Positions 62,018 to 64,000 of a stretch of 64,000 nt of DNA are shown piece after piece (position 1 is the first letter of the stretch; each line of letters opens with the position of its first letter). The DNA lies in the NCBI GenBank assembly GCA_949291945.1, contig CASEXH010000016.1, positions 62,001 through 126,000 on the forward strand, in the 5' to 3' direction. Source of the DNA: an uncultured Bacillota bacterium. GTDB lineage: Bacteria > Bacillota > Clostridia > Lachnospirales > Lachnospiraceae. The translations under genes and the position numbers were made by a program. The notes under the pieces were generated by a model, which was not told where the DNA came from, searched no databases, and saw nothing but the letters and a program-made list of their open reading frames with translations.

Positions 62018-62274
62018 GGTATCTCCTCCTCATTCTGTGTCAGAACCTTTCGGAAAACGTAAAAAATATTCGGACTGACCAGCCGGCTTCAATCTGTCTG
62101 ATTTTTTTCACTCTGAAAAGTTCTTGACAACTTGTTTAATAATAAGATAATCTATTTATAGGCAAATAACAATATACAGAACTGTGAGAAAACAACAGTT
62201 CCAGACACTTTCTGATTTTTGTCAAAAAAAATCAGCATACAGCTCTAAGCTTTCATGTAAAGGACAGGTGGACT
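62018..62274. promoter_or_regulatory. Divergent promoter region of the GH3 and TetR genes
   Basis: No gene is visible. TTGACA (62124-62129) with GATAAT (62146-62151) may be a plus-strand promoter for the TetR-type gene. Several AT-rich stretches and repeated CTGATTTTT motifs lie within. Confidence 0.45.
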
Positions 62275-62934
62275 ATGGGGAGAAAAGATGATATAAAACC
62301 GAGAAAAACAGACCGAAGGACTATTTACACAAGAAACGTTATCAAAGATGCTTTATTAGAAGCAATGAAAGAAAAGGCATTTGAGCAGATCACGGTTACA
62401 GATGTCTGCCGGCGTGCAGAGGTTACCCGTGCAACGTATTACCTCCATTACCAATCTCTTAACCAGGTCCTGGACGAACTGTTAAACGACGCTCTGCAGA
62501 TAGCAGATCAAGACTGCCAAAAACAAGAGGAAGACGCTCTGCAGATTCTGAGTCTTCTTGCAGGAGAGCAGGCAGATCATTTAAGAGAAAAAGAATCTCT
62601 TCTCCCTGTCTGCCACCGTGTTGCACAGCTTCCGAAATACCAGGTCATTTTCCAGGATGAAACCATCTCCGGCTATGTGGTAAACCGGATCTACCAATGT
62701 CAGCGGCAGAAGTTGGCCCCGGTCTTTGCAAAAGAACTGCATCTTTCAAAAAAGGAAGCAGAAATGCTTACTCTTTTCGTTATCACCGGGACGTATAATG
62801 TCAACAAATCCCTTCACTGGAAGAAGAACAATACCTGGTATCAGATGCACTCCATGCTTCTGAAATTTACAGCCGGCGGATATGATCGCTTAAAAAATGC
62901 AGACAGGCAGGAAGAGTCAAAGCCCCCGATGTAA
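62275..62934 (+). CDS. TetR-family transcriptional regulator
   Basis: The 219-residue protein has an N-terminal TetR HTH (NVIKDALLEAMKEKAFEQIT, VTDVCRRAEVTRATYYLHYQ) and an all-helical ligand-binding part. It resembles the DhaS/AcrR-type members with the YYLHY motif after the recognition helix. It is divergent from the permuted GH3 and most likely controls the GH3 genes. The stop codon lies inside a GC-rich inverted repeat (GCCCCCG...GGGGGC). Confidence 0.88.
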   Translation: MGRKDDIKPRKTDRRTIYTRNVIKDALLEAMKEKAFEQITVTDVCRRAEVTRATYYLHYQSLNQVLDELLNDALQIADQDCQKQEEDALQILSLLAGEQADHLREKESLLPVCHRVAQLPKYQVIFQDETISGYVVNRIYQCQRQKLAPVFAKELHLSKKEAEMLTLFVITGTYNVNKSLHWKKNNTWYQMHSMLLKFTAGGYDRLKNADRQEESKPPM

Positions 62935-62993
62935 GCATAGGGGGCAGCAAGCCAGAGTGAGGCAGACATCGGGGTATTAACCCCTCCATTGTT

Positions 62994-63659
62994 TCAAAAT
63001 ATAGGAAATGTACTTCGGTCCATAGGTACTCCTGCCAGTTTTACAATCCGCTCCAGGCCAATGGCCGCAATAGTCACCACACTTTCCCCATGGATAAAAT
63101 CCGTGGCGCTGACATCAAAAAGGACATTCCCCTGGGCAGGGAATTCATCGTCCCCGTCCCAGAAAAGAAAGCGTACCGGAATACATTCAAATGCTTTCAA
63201 TTCATATCCTGCATCGGACCAGGGCATCTTCTTTCCTCCCAGCTTCTCACAGGCCTTAGACAGTTCTTCTACATGGCCGCTGAACATTCTGGAAAATGGT
63301 TCGGTCACTCCTTCCTGGAAGGCTTTTGAGAAAGGCGAGGTATCTTTCAGCCGGTCAAACCGCACCCAGTCATCTTTGTAATGGGCCAGGGGTGATACAT
63401 AGCCAAACAGTGTATAGACATTCAGCCTTTCATAGCAGGTCACTGGATCGTGATCCTCCATGGCAATGATCTTTCCATTTTCTTTATGAACTCCCAGCCT
63501 TCTTCCGAAATGACAGACCGTCAGCCAATCCCCTTCTTCCTTTAATTCCGGCAGCCTTTTTTTTTGTTCTTCCTGATCCATTTGCAGGAACTTCTCTCTC
63601 CACTGTTCACACCATTTTTCGTAATTATTGGTTTCTTCCATCTGAAATTCTTCCATCAT
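62994..63659 (-). CDS. DUF3786 family protein
   Basis: The 221-residue protein starts after AGAAGGGAA. It is soluble, with a helical N terminus, the segment LYTLFGYVSPLAHY-like (YTLFGYVSPLAHYKDDWVRF), and the late WDGDDEFPAQGNVLFDVSAT followed by ATDFIHGESVVTIAAIGLER. This matches my memory of DUF3786. The role is unknown; members occur in anaerobes, sometimes near corrinoid proteins. It is not clearly in an operon with either neighbour. Confidence 0.75.
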   Translation of the reverse strand: MMEEFQMEETNNYEKWCEQWREKFLQMDQEEQKKRLPELKEEGDWLTVCHFGRRLGVHKENGKIIAMEDHDPVTCYERLNVYTLFGYVSPLAHYKDDWVRFDRLKDTSPFSKAFQEGVTEPFSRMFSGHVEELSKACEKLGGKKMPWSDAGYELKAFECIPVRFLFWDGDDEFPAQGNVLFDVSATDFIHGESVVTIAAIGLERIVKLAGVPMDRSTFPIF

Positions 63660-63763
63660 TTCCCTTCTCTCCTATCTTATCCATTGTTTTCATTCTCCAT
63701 CTCCCCGCTCTTTAGTGGACAGGCCATTGCTGGCGCCGGTCTTCCTCCCCCCTCTATATTGCC

Positions 63764-64000
63764 TTAATGTCCGGCTCTCACTAAATTTTGAACAACACTG
63801 TCCTCACAGAAAACCCCTTCTTTTTTGCGCTTTGCGGTGATTTCAGCAAACTGCGGCAAATACTTTTCGTGAGCCACCAGAAGTTCATCCAGCACCCTTC
63901 TTGCCTCCGCTCCGTCCGGTATCAGAGGATTTAATGCAAAAGCCTGCAGAAGACTCCCATAATCCCCGGTAAGAGCCGCCTGTATCGTACACTGTTCCAT
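63764..64000 (-). CDS. C-terminal end of a GH4 6-phospho-glycosidase (5' partial)
   Basis: The visible 78 residues run from the right edge: MEQCTIQAALTGDYGSLLQA, then FALNPLIPDGAEARRVLDEL and KYLPQFAEITAKRKKEG. This is the conserved tail of glycoside hydrolase family 4 (6-phospho-beta-glucosidase or alpha-galactosidase), NAD+ and Mn2+-dependent enzymes. The catalytic part is outside the window. It fits the sugar-utilisation context of the GH3 genes. Confidence 0.8.
   Translation of the reverse strand: MEQCTIQAALTGDYGSLLQAFALNPLIPDGAEARRVLDELLVAHEKYLPQFAEITAKRKKEGVFCEDSVVQNLVRAGH

Noticed and set aside
1-64000. CRISPR arrays, rRNA and tRNA genes
   Set aside because: No spaced repeats and no tRNA-like cloverleaf or rRNA segments were seen in the intergenic regions read.

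Overview
The window reads as a low-to-moderate GC Firmicutes chromosome, most probably Lachnospiraceae (Blautia/Dorea/Ruminococcus-like). I infer this from gene content and order, without any database search: a SpoIIIE-type translocase near a TepA-like protease, Rex, NfnAB, a Re-type citrate synthase beside NADP-isocitrate dehydrogenase, an anaerobic tetrapyrrole/cobalt locus, sporulation-type subtilases and a GH3 locus. Strong AGGAGG-type ribosome sites let many starts be decided. I saw no rRNA, tRNA or CRISPR.

Left third (1-20 kb), accessory and decaying. An FtsX-type permease runs in from the left edge. From 2.2 to 3.75 kb several genes are broken: a P-loop kinase with a one-base frameshift, and a MazG-like gene interrupted by a 271-bp MITE-like element with 25-bp inverted ends and a TA duplication; removing the element restores the reading frame exactly. 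A UroD/methyltransferase-like gene is divergent from a PucR regulator. Next come a TetR/permease fusion relic, an HTH relic, a two-component system with its ABC transporter, a MarR-MFS pair, an XRE regulator, and an IS91-like element whose tyrosine recombinase is intact but whose transposase is dead (a 5-bp slippage and a 20-bp tandem duplication).

Middle (19-43 kb), conserved housekeeping, mostly minus strand: rlmH, AlkD-like, NfnBA (electron-bifurcating transhydrogenase), a zinc-ribbon/TPR/CHB_HEX surface protein, SpoIIIE/FtsK, UppP, a TepA-like protease, YebC, a CNNM transporter, MazF without a visible antitoxin, Alr, Nnr, Rex and an ABC-F protein. The Re-citrate synthase-GntR-icd operon would supply 2-oxoglutarate and has a strong palindromic operator in its leader. 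Two divergent subtilases and a Cys/Gly-rich 77-aa protein follow.

Right third (43-64 kb). A MutS-like ATPase leads into hemL-hemB-cobA/hemD-hemC-precorrin-2 dehydrogenase-hemA, a glutamyl-tRNA to sirohydrochlorin route with no hemE in sight. Divergently, a cobalamin riboswitch controls cbiM-N-Q and an unusual cbiO-cbiK fusion joining the cobalt importer ATPase to the cobaltochelatase. The two arms together make cobalt-sirohydrochlorin for vitamin B12. The window ends with a GtrA-like protein, a canonical GH3, a membrane-anchored, domain-permuted GH3 carrying one in-frame TAG, a divergent TetR regulator, a DUF3786 protein and the tail of a GH4 enzyme.
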